DNA of 64,000 nucleotides from assembly GCA_015143295.1 (NCBI GenBank), contig CM026568.1, positions 29,768,441 to 29,832,440 on the forward strand. The letters are read 5' to 3'. Shown here piece after piece: positions 34,275 through 46,029 of this stretch. Numbering within the stretch: the first letter of the stretch is position 1; every line of letters starts with the position of its first letter. The notes beneath the pieces are model-generated. The model saw only the letters and a list, made by a program, of their open reading frames with translations. It ran no database searches and was not told where the DNA came from. A program made the position numbers and the translations under genes. This DNA is from Tetracentron sinense. Lineage: Eukaryota > Streptophyta > Magnoliopsida > Trochodendrales > Trochodendraceae.

Positions 34275-35567
34275 GTACATTATAAATTTATAATGCCAAA
34301 TGAAGAGTGGGTTGAGAATTTTGGCTTCACCATTCCTTAATTTCTGTTTTACTGCTCTTATTGCAGATTATGGTACTAGGTTAAACAACAGTTAGTAAAT
34401 CAAACATTTCTCTGAATCCCTTAAGTCCCTTCTTTTGTTGAGACATATAAAGTCCGACACTTTGCAAGTTTTGTCATTTGACAATATGCATTTTCTTTTC
34501 ATAATGAACTAGATGTACACATAGTGCTTCTCGTGGGTTGTAATTCCCGTAAGACTTCAAATGTAGCAAAATGTATGATTTCAAATCTCATAAAAATTAC
34601 AAGACTTGAAATCTCATGATGGTAACAATTATTAATGTTGTTAAAAACCTTGATAGAGTGACTCAAATTTCCTAACAACTACCTTAACAAACTGCAAAGT
34701 GCCAAGCTTTATGAGTGTCAACAAAAGAACGGACCCTAACAGGACTAATACAGCTTGGTAACTATTAATCTAGTGGTATCATTGCATAATAAAGCAATGC
34801 TTAGACACTGAAAAAAATTGAAGTGTTGGCTTGGGATTGCTGATTTTCAAAGAATAATTAATGCTACCATGTTATCACTAAGGATTTTCCAAGTGCACAT
34901 TATTCGCTTTTTCCGAAGTAGAATTAGAAGTTCATTAGTATTAATACGAAAAAAGTACAGCACTGACTCATTCTCCTCTTGGAGAGCTATCCATCTAAAA
35001 AATTGAAAAAAAAAAGAGAAAATTATTGGGCCTAATTGATCGTTGTTTAATTATCATTCATCGCATAACATTGTCCACACATCATGGAGAAGAAGTGGAC
35101 AAAGAAAAGTGCAAAATCCTAGACAATCGTCTATTTCTTCAGCTAACTTCTTCCCTTTTATGTGGTTATGAATGCATCCAAAATGATTTTTTTCTTCTTC
35201 ACAACTTTTGGAATTAACTGGTATAGATAGGAAGGTGGTCTGTTGATCCATTTGAGCATGACGCTTGTCGTCATCCTTCTAAGTAGGATCAACATCCAGT
35301 TCTTCAATAATTTCTGTCACTTCTTCTGAATCCTAATCACCTTATCCTCCCCTTGGATTTTCTTGAAGATATCTATATAATACTTCCACCGCATTGCCAT
35401 GATTGATTCTCTTATGTCCTATAGTGCTGCTTTTGTTGCACTTCTGTAGTGAATTTTCGTTTTTTTGGATGATGCACATTTTATTGAAAGAATAAAAAAG
35501 AAATTAATCAGATGAATTTAGGAAGTACAAAATCTTTGTTGTTCTTAAAGACAATAAAATCCATCAT
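34275..35567. other. Intergenic DNA with a retroposon-tail trace
   Basis: No gene supported. On the minus strand 35457-35490 reads TTCAATAAAATGTGCATCAT followed by A-rich DNA, like the 3' tail of a LINE or SINE. The minus strand at 35250-35450 has scattered protein-like codons without a continuous frame. Confidence 0.35.
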
Positions 35568-35572
35568 TAGTA

Positions 35573-36948
35573 TGTTAGATCTTGTGGTCACACAATGATC
35601 ACAGGGTTTGATTTCAAAACCCCGGATCAATCTTCCTGTTTGATTGAAGCATACCGGTTAGAGTCCGATCATGCGGTGGTTTCTTGTTGTAAGAGAAAAG
35701 GTACAAGACCATCAAGTGTCAGTAGAGCATATAAGTACAAAGCAAATGATTGCCGATCCTATGACTAAGGGTTTGAACCCTAAAGTTTTTCAAGAGCATG
35801 TTGCTCAGATGGGTCTTGTAGATAATTTTGATCTATTTGGCTGAAGAGCTAGTCATGACACTTATTGTGATAATCATATTACATGTTGCTCTATTTATAT
35901 ATTAGAATGTTTTGTCCTCAGAGGTATTTAGACCACTAGGTAAGCATAATGACTCAAAAGCGCTCACAGGGAGATCTAGTTGGTTGTTAGATTTTCTGAA
36001 AGGCTTGGGCTAGACGTGACTGGACATCACAGTCGGTAAACCCTCTTTTCAGATGTGAAGGACGACAGGTCTCAGTCGCATGACGGCAATAGTCGTAAAA
36101 ACATCTGAAAGACATACATGAAATACTGTGTGAAGCAAGTAAGGATCAATTATGGATAAGCATGAGTTGATCACCATAAGGTTTCATGCTGGTTCCATGC
36201 TACACAGATTATGCCAATACGGTGACTTAGACAAAGGATTCTGTCAGTATTGTGACTATGGAAGGTCTTATGTTGATATGATAATATAATGACCGCCATA
36301 ATGCAATGTTGACCGTATTTTTTCTAACCAAGTTGTTGGGTACTGTTGCGCGATCTTGACTGGGAAGATAAGTTTTTCTGAAAGAGTGGCCACTCGTCCT
36401 GTTTTCTTCAAATATCTTCATCCGGGTAATTTTTTCTTCAAATGATGTTCAAATAAATGAGTCACCGTGATCATTGTAGACCAAGTGGGAGAATATTAGA
36501 TCTTGTGGTCACACAATGATCACGGGGTTTGATTTCAAAACCCCGAATCAATCTTCCCATTTGATTAAAGCATACCGGTGAGAGTCTGATCATGCGATGG
36601 TGATCATTAAGGTACACCGGACTCGGTACACCCTAGACACACACTAGTGTGTCAGCTTTAAAATTGCATAATCACCATCTGATGTGTGGACCAGAATCCT
36701 TGATGGGTAGGATTCTGGGACCCTATAAAAAGGGATGATCCCAACTCTCGCCCCTAAGGGTTCTTTTGGTTTTACCAAAGGGAAAAGGCTCCCCATCCAG
36801 CCAAAGGTGGAGAAGAGAGTAGAAGAGTCATCACTTCAAAGTAGAACTTCAAGAGTCTGCTAAATGGCAGGTATAGCCTTTAGTTTGGTTGTTTTCTTTA
36901 CAAAAGCCGGATGATCCGAATTAGAGGTGGTCGTGGTGACCACCAACA
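35573..36948 (+). mobile_element. Broken, strongly reduced Copia-type LTR retrotransposon
   Basis: Fossil. The parts are a partial 5' LTR at the left edge, a short piece from the C-terminal end of pol (VEHISTKQMIADPMTKGLN is the usual Copia tail of the RNase H region), a polypurine tract (AAGTGGGAGAA, 36483-36493), and a 3' LTR at 36494-36948. That LTR contains a TATA box (CTATAAAAAGG near 36723). The LTR ends are TGTTAG...CCAACA. A perfect 5-bp TSD TAGTA lies at 35568-35572 and 36949-36953. Most of the internal region is missing, so the copy is defective. Confidence 0.85.
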
Positions 36949-37230
36949 TAGTAGTGATCCTCAAAACATCAGTTCTGCTCTCGCATCTGACCAATAACTA
37001 ATTGATATTGTTTGCGCAATGTGGTGCTGATCAACTGCAACTCAAGTGATCACTACAACTTACGCATGCTCCAAGCTGTGCAATTATCGAACAGTGACCT
37101 AATATTTCTTCTGATCCACAGCTAGCTAGACCTCAGTTAGAATGGTTTGATTGAACTTGTTTCGACTGTGCATGCATATGCCACCCTTGATTCGACCTCC
37201 ATTTGTTAGAATCCTTCAGAAGTACTATTA

Positions 37231-37341
37231 CAGCAAGAAGTATAATCCTTGTTTGGAATTCGGAACATAGAAACTCAAGGTTAGAAGCAAGAAGTATAAT
37301 CCTTGTTTGAATTCGGAACATAGAAACTCAAGGTTAGAATC
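37231..37341 (+). repeat. Two-copy ~55-bp tandem repeat
   Basis: AGCAAGAAGTATAATCCTTG through ACTCAAGGTTAGA occurs twice in a row with one base difference. It lies in DNA with no recognised gene. Confidence 0.85.
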
Positions 37342-37907
37342 TTTGCTGTTGTGAGCAACTGTTGTAGCCTGTTTTTCACAGGATATATATTAGTGAAAGG
37401 ATCGCTCTACGGTGTCGTTGACATAGCCACCTTGCCGAGCCATATAAATATGCCACTTAATCTTTGTTATTTTTGTTCCCATCTGTAATTATTTTTGTAC
37501 AATTTAGATATCTAAGAGTAACGTGAGGAAAGTCAGAAGAACAGAAGTGCTTTACTTATGAGGGTGATACATGGAAGGTTATGAAGAGGTCATATTGGAC
37601 AGGTTGCCAAACATTGTGAACTTTCTAATGTTATTTTATTTTTTATTTTTTTAGGTATCGGGGGGGTTGGTAACAGACTAAGGGATTTGGTTCATTTCAA
37701 TATGGGTTCTTAAAAAATAAAATAAAAGGAAAGAAAACACAATGTTTTACTTGTTCCCCGTTTGATTTATCTCTTCCTTTTGGTAGAGTCTAGCTATGTA
37801 TCCTTTGATTCCTTTCTGCGATGAAAATGACACAATTTATTGGAAAATAATTTGAGAAAAGGAAGCCAAATGATGTGGCCTTCTATTGTTATACAGAAGT
37901 CATTTTG

Positions 37908-38278
37908 TTGACTCGATGGGTTGGCGGGTTTCATGGAATTGAATTAATCTATGAAAGATTTGAACTTATTAAATCTAATGGTTTTTGAATTTATTAAGAC
38001 AATTTATAAAAATAATTTATGAGAAGTACATATCGATGAAATCCATTGATAGAAATAATTAAGAAACCGGGCATGAATCATTCAACTTTGAATTAGATTA
38101 CCTTCCAAAAAAAAACTTTGAATTAGACTTCAGTGAGTTGACTCAGTGATTTAGCAGGTTTCGCGATATGGAATTGATCCATGAAAGACAGAAACATCAT
38201 AAATATAATGATTTTTGAACTTATATAAAAACATTTAATTAATATATTTCATGAAAAGCACAAATTAATTAAACCTCA
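37908..38278 (+). repeat. Diverged ~225-bp duplication
   Basis: GTTGACTCGATGGGTTGGCG at 37908 and GTTGACTCAGTGATTTAGCA at 38137 start two similar blocks, each continuing with GGAATTGA, AATCTATGAAAG or ATCCATGAAAG, and a TAATG.TTTTTGAA word. The origin of the unit is unknown. Confidence 0.6.
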
Positions 38279-38279
38279 A

Positions 38280-39265
38280 AATCAAATACCTTTCTCAAAA
38301 TTTAACAACTTAAAAAAAAAAATCCCAAAGAAAAAGCAGCACTGGACTGTAATATACGTAGCTTTACCAGATATGTACAATTGAAGAGAACCGGTTTCCA
38401 CATTTGGGGAGTGATAGTTGGATAAAAGAATAGAAGAGCTATAACAAGAGGTTAAAACAAAGCATTGGGGTGGTGATGGATGGCTCAAAAGTATACGTCA
38501 AAGTGAGCTTAGGTTTCAACTCAATTGTATGTTAGATTAAAATTTTAAGAACACGTGATAGGATTTGAATATACAAGATATGGGGATGGTTTTATGCCGA
38601 ATACGAGTTGACTCGGCTGGATGTTGAGTAAACTCGGTGAATTTTTTGATAATTCAGAGCAAGTCGATTGTTTATTAACAAGAATATTTGGACAATTCTA
38701 GAAAGCAATGAGATTATATATGAATTTGATTTTTTATTGACTTGTATGATTTTTTTGCTTTTGTTACTTCACCAACTGTAACTGGTGATAGAAGGATGTA
38801 GTCGTCTAAGAAATTTTGTGGACCCAATTCAACCCAATTGGATAATCCTAACCATATATCCAATCTTTTGTGATTATTTTCCACGGTCATGAGGATTAAT
38901 AATAAGCTAGGACAAATATAGGTAAACAAAATTAATTTAATATTGTACAAAAAAAGCAAGATTTTGAGATTTTTGATAGTAACATGACAAATAAATAGAG
39001 AAAGAATACAAAAGCACAACACAAGTATATATATGGTTCACCCCAAAGGCTATATTTATGATAAAAAAAATCAATAACTGTTATATATGCAAAGATTACA
39101 TGATACAATGATTTTCACTCTCAAATCCAGAGAGCCCGTCCTTTACGAGAGTCACTGGGATTAACTGTGAGTCCACTCTTCTTTTCAAGAGTTACATACC
39201 CATATGATTTCTAATATTTATTAGATTTTAAAACATATAATAAAATCTTGAACCTATAAGTTTTT
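38280..39265. other. AT-rich intergenic DNA
   Basis: No gene, RNA gene or clear transposon end found. The long minus-strand frames here are hydrophobic, low-complexity translations of AT-rich DNA. Confidence 0.45.
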
Positions 39266-39472
39266 GAGAATAACTATGAACATGAGATCCGGTTGAACGA
39301 TCAACTGGAGCAACCTAAAATTTGCCTTGGGAAGGGGGTATTTATGGAAAAAAATTATTGTTAAAAAGTATCCTTCTTTGTGTTCATAATTACCAAACTA
39401 CCACTTCACAAGGAGAATTTTGGGTTGCTCCGGTTGAGCATTTAACCGGAGCACCTGTTCATAGGTAATCTC
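39266..39472. repeat. Foldback MITE upstream of the receptor pseudokinase
   Basis: 207 bp with arms of about 60 bp. The left arm has GATCAACTGGAGCAACCTAA and the right TTGGGTTGCTCCGGTTGAGC; outward, CTATGAACA answers TGTTCATAG and GAGAATAA answers GTAATCTC. No TSD could be decided. It ends about 615 bp before the start codon of the gene at 40088. Confidence 0.7.
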
Positions 39473-40087
39473 TTAGTTTTTTTTTAAAATTCATTTATTT
39501 ATTTATTTTTGGTGCTGTGGATGTTGTTTACCTTACTATTAGTAGCATTGGTTAGTAGTTGGCATTGGGGAGTAGAGCTCTTGCTGGTCTATCACCCAGT
39601 AGGAATGGATCCCTGGACCTCTCTAATAAGAGACAGTGTTGGTAAATGATATCCACAACAAAAGATGTAAAATAAATTCGTAGACAAAACTCATCATTTA
39701 CTGGATGGCATGGAGTGATTAGAAATAGCGCCATTTGGTTGTTATAGGGAAATATCATTTAGTTTAGAGTTTGGATCTCTAGCCGATTGATGACAGGACA
39801 TTCCAAATTCGACCGTTTATACCTGCCGGCCCCCTAATATTCAAATATTAGTTTGGCTGATTTCTTCAGGCATTTAGCAGCAATCACAGCCACAAAGATA
39901 CAAAGCTATCTTTGAAAAATCAGCCAATTGGCATTCTAACTAGTTTGAGCAACCATCTTAACCTTGGAGTTTTCTCCTTGTTCTACAATCCCAACTAATC
40001 AAACCCAGTTCATATCTCCATTGCAACTTTCCCAAGAGATCCAAATTGCAGATCCATTTGCACGAAAACTCAAATCCTCCATCGAAA
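39473..40087. other. Presumed promoter region of the receptor pseudokinase
   Basis: No coding region. A SINE-like trace (TTGGCATTGGGGAGTAGAGC) lies near 39557-39640 without clear ends. I did not find a convincing TATA box for the gene at 40088. Confidence 0.35.
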
Positions 40088-42878
40088 ATGGATCGAATTC
40101 CCATCTGGGTACTCTTTATTTCTCTCTTTCTCCTCCTCCACATAACAAATTCAGAAGAAGAAGATGTGAAGCGCTCACTGGCCAAGTTCTATGAGCAACT
40201 GTGGAGCGGCAATGGCCAGAGAGATCCTAGTTGGGGTTGGAACGCGACATCCGATCCCTGCACTGACAAATGGAAGGGAGTGATCTGCGATAGCCAATCC
40301 ATTTCTGTGAAGAAAATCATCCTCAACGGGCTCAACCTCACCGGAACTCTGGACGCCAGTTCGCTTTGCACGGCAAAGTCTCTTGTTGTCCTGAGACTTA
40401 ACGACAACCATATTGATGGAGAGATCCCAGAAGAAATTTCCAACTGCAAACAACTTACCCACTTGAATGTAAGTTGGAACCAATTCTCCGGCAACCTCCC
40501 GAGCAATCTCTCCCGGTTAAATAATTTGAAGAGACTTGATATCTCCAACAATAATTTCTCCGGTAACTTACCAGAATTACCCCGGATTTCGGGTTTGATA
40601 TCGTTTCTTGCTCAAACCAATCAGCTTAGTGGAGAGATACCACAATTCGATTTTTCCAATCTTGCGCAGTTTAATGTTTCCTTCAACAACTTCAGTGGTC
40701 CCATTCCTGACCTTCATGGCAATTTTAAGGAGAGCAGCTTTACGGGTAATCCTGAATTATGTGGAAAACCACTGCCTAAGGCATGCCCACCATCTCCACC
40801 TCCGAAGAAGAGTTCAAAGGGTCAGAAGATCGAACAGGTTCTCATGTACTCGGGCTATATTCTACTAGGTCTGGCTTTTATGTTCTTTGTTGCTTTCAGG
40901 TTAGCCAAAAGAAAAAAGACTAAAGAGGAGGATGTTGTAAAGAAGGGAACAGTGGTGGATGGTAGTATCAACAAGCCTAGTACTGCACCTAGTGACTACA
41001 AGGCCGGAGCTAGTCGATCGGAGTTTTCGATAACATCTGCTGATCAAAGTGCCATGGTGTTGTCGCCGCTGGTAGTTCTTACAAGTCCGGTAGTGAAGGG
41101 GCTGAAATTTGAGGATTTGCTCAAGGCACCTGCTGAGGTGCTTGGGAGAGGGAGGCATGGTAGTCTGTACAAGGTTATATTCGAGGACAGGATGACTCTG
41201 GCCGTGAAAAGGATTAAGGATTGGGCAATCTCGAGTGAAGACTTCAAGAGGAGGATGCAGAAGATAGATCAAGCTAAGCATCCAAATGTATTGCCAGCCC
41301 TCGCCTTTTACTGTTCCAAGCAAGAGAAGCTCGTGGTTTATGAATACCAGCAGAATGGAAGTCTTTACAGGCTTCTCCATGGTAATTACATTTCCATTTC
41401 CATTTCCATTTCCTATACACACATATAGGAGGATAAAGACAACCCTAGACCGGACGCAGGGATCCGGAATTCCAGGGCATCCAATTTTTGGGACCCTAGT
41501 GTCCCTGCTACTGCTACTGCTACTTGTTGATCCCTAGCTAGCTATAACCTGTTTTAGTTTATTTTAACTAAATCATGTTCTTTGGAGTGAACCATGCATA
41601 CTTGACTGAACCATACGAATTAGGGATTAATTTTGAACCGAAGCTCCACTTCCCTTTTTACACTATAGCGATGGCACTACTGTAATTACGGAGAAAGACA
41701 GGGGTAATTTTGTAATACTCTTTTGTCTTTAAACTGTACAAATGAACAAATTCAAGTAAAATAACCAGAATCATATTATTTTATTTGATACAAGTAAAAT
41801 AACCTGTTCTTTTTCATGAAGATCTCAGTGTGTACATAACCGTATTGGAGGTCGAACCGGCTGGCTGAACCATGGACCTTATCTTTAAAATATGTTTTTT
41901 TTTTTGTCTTATTCTAGCGGTTTTTCCTGGTTATATCACTTAGTTTTCGGATTGAACAATCTGTTTCTTCCGGTTTCCCCGATTTTGATGGTTTTAGGAA
42001 CCGATTGACTGGCCGGTTCCGGCTTTACTAATTAAACTGGCTGGTCCGGTCCGGCCGGTCCGATTTTCAAAACAATACTGAAGACGGAAAGCCTGTTATT
42101 GGATGATTAAGTAGCCGGGCTGTTAATGCATCCCAAATTTTAGGATGCCCTAAAATTAGGCCCAAATGCACATGATCTCGGGTTGCATGCACGTTCATAC
42201 ATAGATACACTTTCAAACTCATAAGTACGCATCCACGCAAACACACAGACTTTGGGAGAGTTTTTGTTGTTGACAAAATTCACTTAAATTTCAGGAACCC
42301 AAAATGGTCAGAAATTTGAGTGGGGTAGCAGACTAAGTGTTGCGGCAAGCATTGCAGAAGCATTGGCCTTCATGCATGAGGAGTTTCATGGAGATGGAAT
42401 TGGTCATGGAAACCTAAAATCCACCAACATTTTGATGAACAAAAACATGGAGCCATGTATAAGCGAGTACGGTCTAATGGCATCAGACAGTCAAGACCAC
42501 TCGTCTCTTTCCCGTGGAAATAGCTTCAAAGCAATAGATCCCAAAAGTGGCACAATGAATAGCACCTTCAAGGCAGACATGTATGGCTTCGGCGTCATAC
42601 TTCTCGAGCTACTAACAGGGAAGATAGTGCAGAATAATGGGTTCGACTTGGCTAGATGGGTAAACTCAGTTGTTAGAGAAGAATGGACTGTAGAAGTGTT
42701 CGACAAGGCGCTTATTAGGGAAGGTGCGAGCCAAGAGAGGATGGTGAACATGCTACAGGTAGCACTGAAGTGCATAAATCCTTCACCAGAGGCAAGGCCA
42801 AGCATGAACCAGGTTGCTCTCATGGTCAACACCATTAAAGAAGAAGAAGAAGAAAGGTCCATAGTCTTTGAGCCATGA
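40088..42878 (+). CDS. LRR receptor-like pseudokinase (probable inactive RLK)
   Basis: Two exons, 40088-41381 and 42295-42878, joined by a 913-bp GT-AG intron, give 625 residues. An upstream in-frame ATG at 40046 exists, but starting at MDRIPIWVLFISLFLLLH gives a proper signal peptide. Next come the N-terminal LRR cap (WNATSDPCTDKWKGVICD), about four LRRs (LVVLRLNDNHIDGEIP, LTHLNVSWNQFSGNLP and so on), a transmembrane helix near residues 253-272 (YSGYILLGLAFMFFVAFRLA), then a kinase-fold domain. The glycine loop is GRGRHGSLYKV and the VAIK lysine is kept (LAVKRIKDW). The catalytic HRD is replaced by HGN (IGHGNLKSTNIL), and the DFG site reads SEYG. This is typical of the At2g26730-like group of plasma-membrane pseudokinases, expected to signal by binding rather than phosphorylation. 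Ligand unknown. The intron contains repeat-derived DNA. The frame is intact. Confidence 0.92.
41430..42160. repeat. Transposon-derived DNA within the pseudokinase intron
   Basis: The intron starts with a (TTTCCA)n run at about 41390-41412. It then has inverted and direct words (GGCATCCAATTTTTGGGACC against CATCCCAAATTTTAGGATGC; AAGTAAAATAACC twice) shared with the foldback-type repeat at 3840-4310. Near 41995-42065 a GGCCGGTTCCGG-rich patch resembles the CCGGTT-rich repeats at 55880 and at the right edge of the window. Ends unresolved. Confidence 0.45.
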
Positions 42879-43369
42879 CAAGGCTAAGGATGTCTGGCTA
42901 CCAGCACCTTGATAAAGATATGAAACATGCACGAAAACTTGGCAGAGAATTGTCTTTTATATATCCTTATCCTTATAATTCATTCCAAACTAAATTTTGG
43001 GGCTAGTATTTTTATTGGTTTGAAACAATAGTTCTGATCGTGTGTGTGCATTTAGATTACTGACTTTCATTTTATAGTCTTGAAAATGTCTTTGAGAGGT
43101 TAGATAATAAGCGTTACATCTAGGCCATGTCTTTTATCTCAGTGTTCAAACTCCTGAGCGCTTTCATTCGAGAAAATTTAGTGATTTGCCATTTGGATCT
43201 GCCCGGGAAGTTGAAGGAAAATCATAGAAATTCAGATGCTGCTGTTTTTGACACTTGAGAGGGTTTCCTAGAAATTAATGTTTATGTAATTTGTTTCAGT
43301 GGGAATCAACAAAATCATATCACAATGAATCTAAACCTTATGATTAATGAATCTAACATTGATTTTTAG
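42879..43369. other. 3' flank of the pseudokinase gene
   Basis: Presumed 3' untranslated region and intergenic DNA. No other feature recognised. Confidence 0.4.
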
Positions 43370-43540
43370 GGAACCATATGGTATGTGTTCTTCCTTGAGT
43401 TATTTCCGGAGGCTAGAGTTTTTGAAGGCCAGGATCTCTCTAATTAACAGGTGGTTATAACTGTTAAATACTTAGAGGTGAATTAATCGTGGCCTTCCAA
43501 CACTAGTGGCCACAGGGAAGAACACAGATCATTTGCTTCC
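43370..43540. repeat. GGAAGCAAAT Mutator-like MITE family copy
   Basis: 171 bp from GGAACCATATGG to ATTTGCTTCC. The family blocks GGCCAGGATCTCTCTAATTA and GGCCACAGGGAAGAACACAG are present. Flanks GATTTTTAG and GACTTCTAG (43361-43369, 43541-43549) match at 7 of 9, an aged 9-bp TSD. Lies about 490 bp after the pseudokinase stop codon. Confidence 0.75.
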
Positions 43541-44084
43541 GACTTCTAGAAGGAAAAAACCAGTTAAGATTTAAACTTCTAACCAATTTTTAAACAAGTT
43601 TCTATTGTAGCATTGGCAAAGAGGCTAGCCCGATTATAATACTCGGGCCTCGGCCATAAAATAGATATGGAATCACAGCAAATTGCGATTGAACTCGGGA
43701 AGAGTCCGCTAACTCATGTTCCTTTTAACTCCAATTAATTGTGGTTAAGATTCATTAACTCTTGAGGTTCAACAATATAACCTTAGTTGTTAGAAAAAAA
43801 ATATTTAACTCTAGTCAAGAATTTTTATTTCTTAGGGTTATATTTTTTGGGTAAATTACACTCACCTTCCCTGAAATTTCAAAAACCTCCCCTCTTGTTT
43901 CCGAAATTACACTGACCTCCTCTATCAAACTGATCATATTAACTCTGTTAATTAATGGTACTCTTTTCCAATTTTACCCTTATTACTTAGAAGAAAATAG
44001 TTTGAAAATTCACACAAAAAAACTAATTACATATCTTAACCGTAATCTTAGTTTGAAAGCTCAACAAAAAAAAAACATAAAGGT

Positions 44085-44890
44085 CTCAAGCCATGTGTCC
44101 CTTTTAACACCCACTAACTATGATTAAGATTCACTCACCCTTAGGGTTTTGTCCATCTAACCTTAGTTTTTTGAGAAAAAAAAGAATTTTAGGTTTATTA
44201 TAACCACAATTAAAGGGGGCTCTACAAGCCGCCATGTATCCCTTTTAACACCCACTAACTGTGGTTAAGATTCACTCACCCCTAAGATTCATCAATCTAA
44301 CCTTGGTTTAAGAAAAAAAATTAAAAATATTATTCTTAGATTAATTATGTTTAACCACGGTTAAAGGATCTCTACTAGCCGCCATTTGTCCTTTTTAACA
44401 CCCACTAACTATGGTTGATTCACTAACCCCTAAGGTTCAGTTTTTAGAAAGAAAAAAAAAAACTTAGGTTGATTACGCTTAACCACAATTAAAAGGGGCT
44501 CTACAAGCCGCCACATGTCTCCTTTAACATCAACAATTGTGGTTAAGATTCACTCACCCCTAGGATTCATCAATCTAACCTTGATTTTAGAAAAAAAATA
44601 CATAGGTCGATCATGCTTAATCACAATTAAAGGGGGCTCTACAAGCCACCACGTGTTCCATTTAACACCCACAAATTGTGGTTAATTAAGATTCACTCAC
44701 TCCTATGATATATCCATCTAACCTTGTTTTTACGATGAAAAAAAATATTATCCTTAGGTTAATTAAATTTAACCACAATTAAAGTGTCTATGAGCCGCCA
44801 TGTGTCCCTTTCAATATCCACTAACTATGGTTAAGATCACCCCTAAAGTTCATCTATCTAACATTGATTTTTAGAAATATATATATATAT
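44085..44890 (+). repeat. Six-unit tandem array, ~125-150 bp period
   Basis: Units start near 44089, 44226, 44378, 44504, 44642 and 44793, each with AAGCCGCCATGTGTCCC-like, TAACACCCACTAACTATGGT, AAGATTCACTCACCCCTA and CAATCTAACCTTGG blocks, then an A-rich spacer. The unit is recognisably half of the double-hairpin MITE family, so a transposon arm has become a minisatellite. Confidence 0.85.
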
Positions 44891-44905
44891 AACTTAAGTT
44901 GATAC

Positions 44906-45414
44906 CAGGGTTACCTAGTTCACTACCTACTAGGTCGAACAATGAACTGGTTCGGAGCGAACTAGTTCGTGGTTCGGTTCGTTCCGGTTCGTGAAAATCA
45001 GCGAACCCAATAGCTATGGTTCAGCGAATTTATTTTTCGGATTCTGTGAACTTTTTGTTTGGATTCAGTGAAATTTTTGTTTGGATTTAACGAATTTGTT
45101 CTTTAAGTTCAGCGAACTTATACTTTGAATTTGACGAATTTGTTTTCTAGGTTCACGAATCAGGCATAAAACTTTTTTTTTATTATTATTATTTTAAATG
45201 TATTTTTAATGCCTTTTTTAAAATAATTATTTATAATATATTTATTTACACAATTATTTATATAATGTATTAATATTATATAAGCGAACCAAACTAAAAA
45301 CTTAAGCGAACCGACTCATCCTACCCCTAGGGAATCAGGTTCACTCTAGGGTGACGAATTGCGAATTACGAACCCGAATTCGAATCGAGCGAACCGACGA
45401 ACCAGGTAACATTG
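44906..45414. repeat. hAT-type non-autonomous element, innermost insertion
   Basis: 509 bp with ends CAGGGTTACCTAGTTC and ACCAGGTAACATTG, inverted. The perfect 8-bp TSD GTTGATAC lies at 44898-44905 and 45415-45422. The interior has repeats of AGCGAACTTA/GAATTT and GGTTCG words. A related copy in the opposite orientation lies at 61225-61760. Confidence 0.85.
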
Positions 45415-46029
45415 GTTGATACTATTAACGTTGGTTTTAAATATATTTATTAACCTTAAGTTGATACTATTAACCTTGGTTACCAAACTCAATTATCATT
45501 TATTTTATTGTATTAGTTGACTTTGTCTTTTAGAAAGGTAATTTCGATATTTTAAAATGTTTAAATGATGACATCATCAAAGTCCATCCATATAAAAACT
45601 AACGGGATGGGGTTACAGACATGAGACAACCAAAGTTGAGGGGAGGTCAATGTAATTTCATAAACAGAATCAAAGGTTTCTAAAATTTTACCAAACCTCA
45701 GGGGAGGTGAGTGTAATTTACCCATATTTTTTTAGTATTTCTTTTTAAAAACTAAGGTTATATTGTTGAACCTCAAGGGTTAATGAATCTTAATCATAGT
45801 TAATAGGAGTTAAAAAAAAGGACACGTGTTGGCCTATGAGTGAGATTGAACTCTCCTGAGTTCAATCGCAATTGGCTGTGACTCCATAAAATATGGTGTT
45901 TTAAGGCAAAGTCTGGATAAAGCCCAATCATCCCATTATTTTCTTTTATAAAAATAAGAACTTAATATGTATGTCACAAAAACTTTTTTTTTCTTTCTAA
46001 GGTTAGGACATAGGAGGTAATATCCCACT

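Larger units (their letters stand above)
43849..45723. repeat. Inner Mutator-like element nested in the outer one
   Basis: Terminal inverted repeats GGGTAAATTACACTCACCTT and GGTGAGTGTAATTTACCC; this GGGTAAATT terminus is typical of non-autonomous plant Mutator elements. The perfect 9-bp TSD ATATTTTTT lies at 43840-43848 and 45724-45732. Subterminal GAAATTACACTGACCTCC answers GGAGGTCAATGTAATTTC. It contains a tandem array and a hAT insertion. No transposase coding seen. Confidence 0.8.
43664..45884. repeat. Outer foldback element (Mutator-like) with nested inserts
   Basis: Inverted ends: AATCACAGCAAATTGCGATT with GAACTC on the left against GAGTTCAATCGCAATTGGCT and GTGACTC on the right. Inner arms have AAGATTCATTAACTCTTGAG and its complement. 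The perfect 9-bp TSD CATAAAATA lies at 43655-43663 and 45885-45893. Its arms share words with the double-hairpin MITE family (GTGGTTAAGATTCA). It is split by the element at 43849-45723, so only about 345 bp of the 2221 bp belong to it. Confidence 0.8.

Noticed and set aside
40046-40087. Upstream in-frame ATG as start of the receptor pseudokinase
   Set aside because: It would place 14 polar residues before the signal peptide; the Met at 40088 gives a normal secretory start.
44085-44890. Regular direct repeats resembling a CRISPR array
   Set aside because: Units of 125-150 bp without unique spacers in a plant nuclear context; this is a transposon-derived tandem array.
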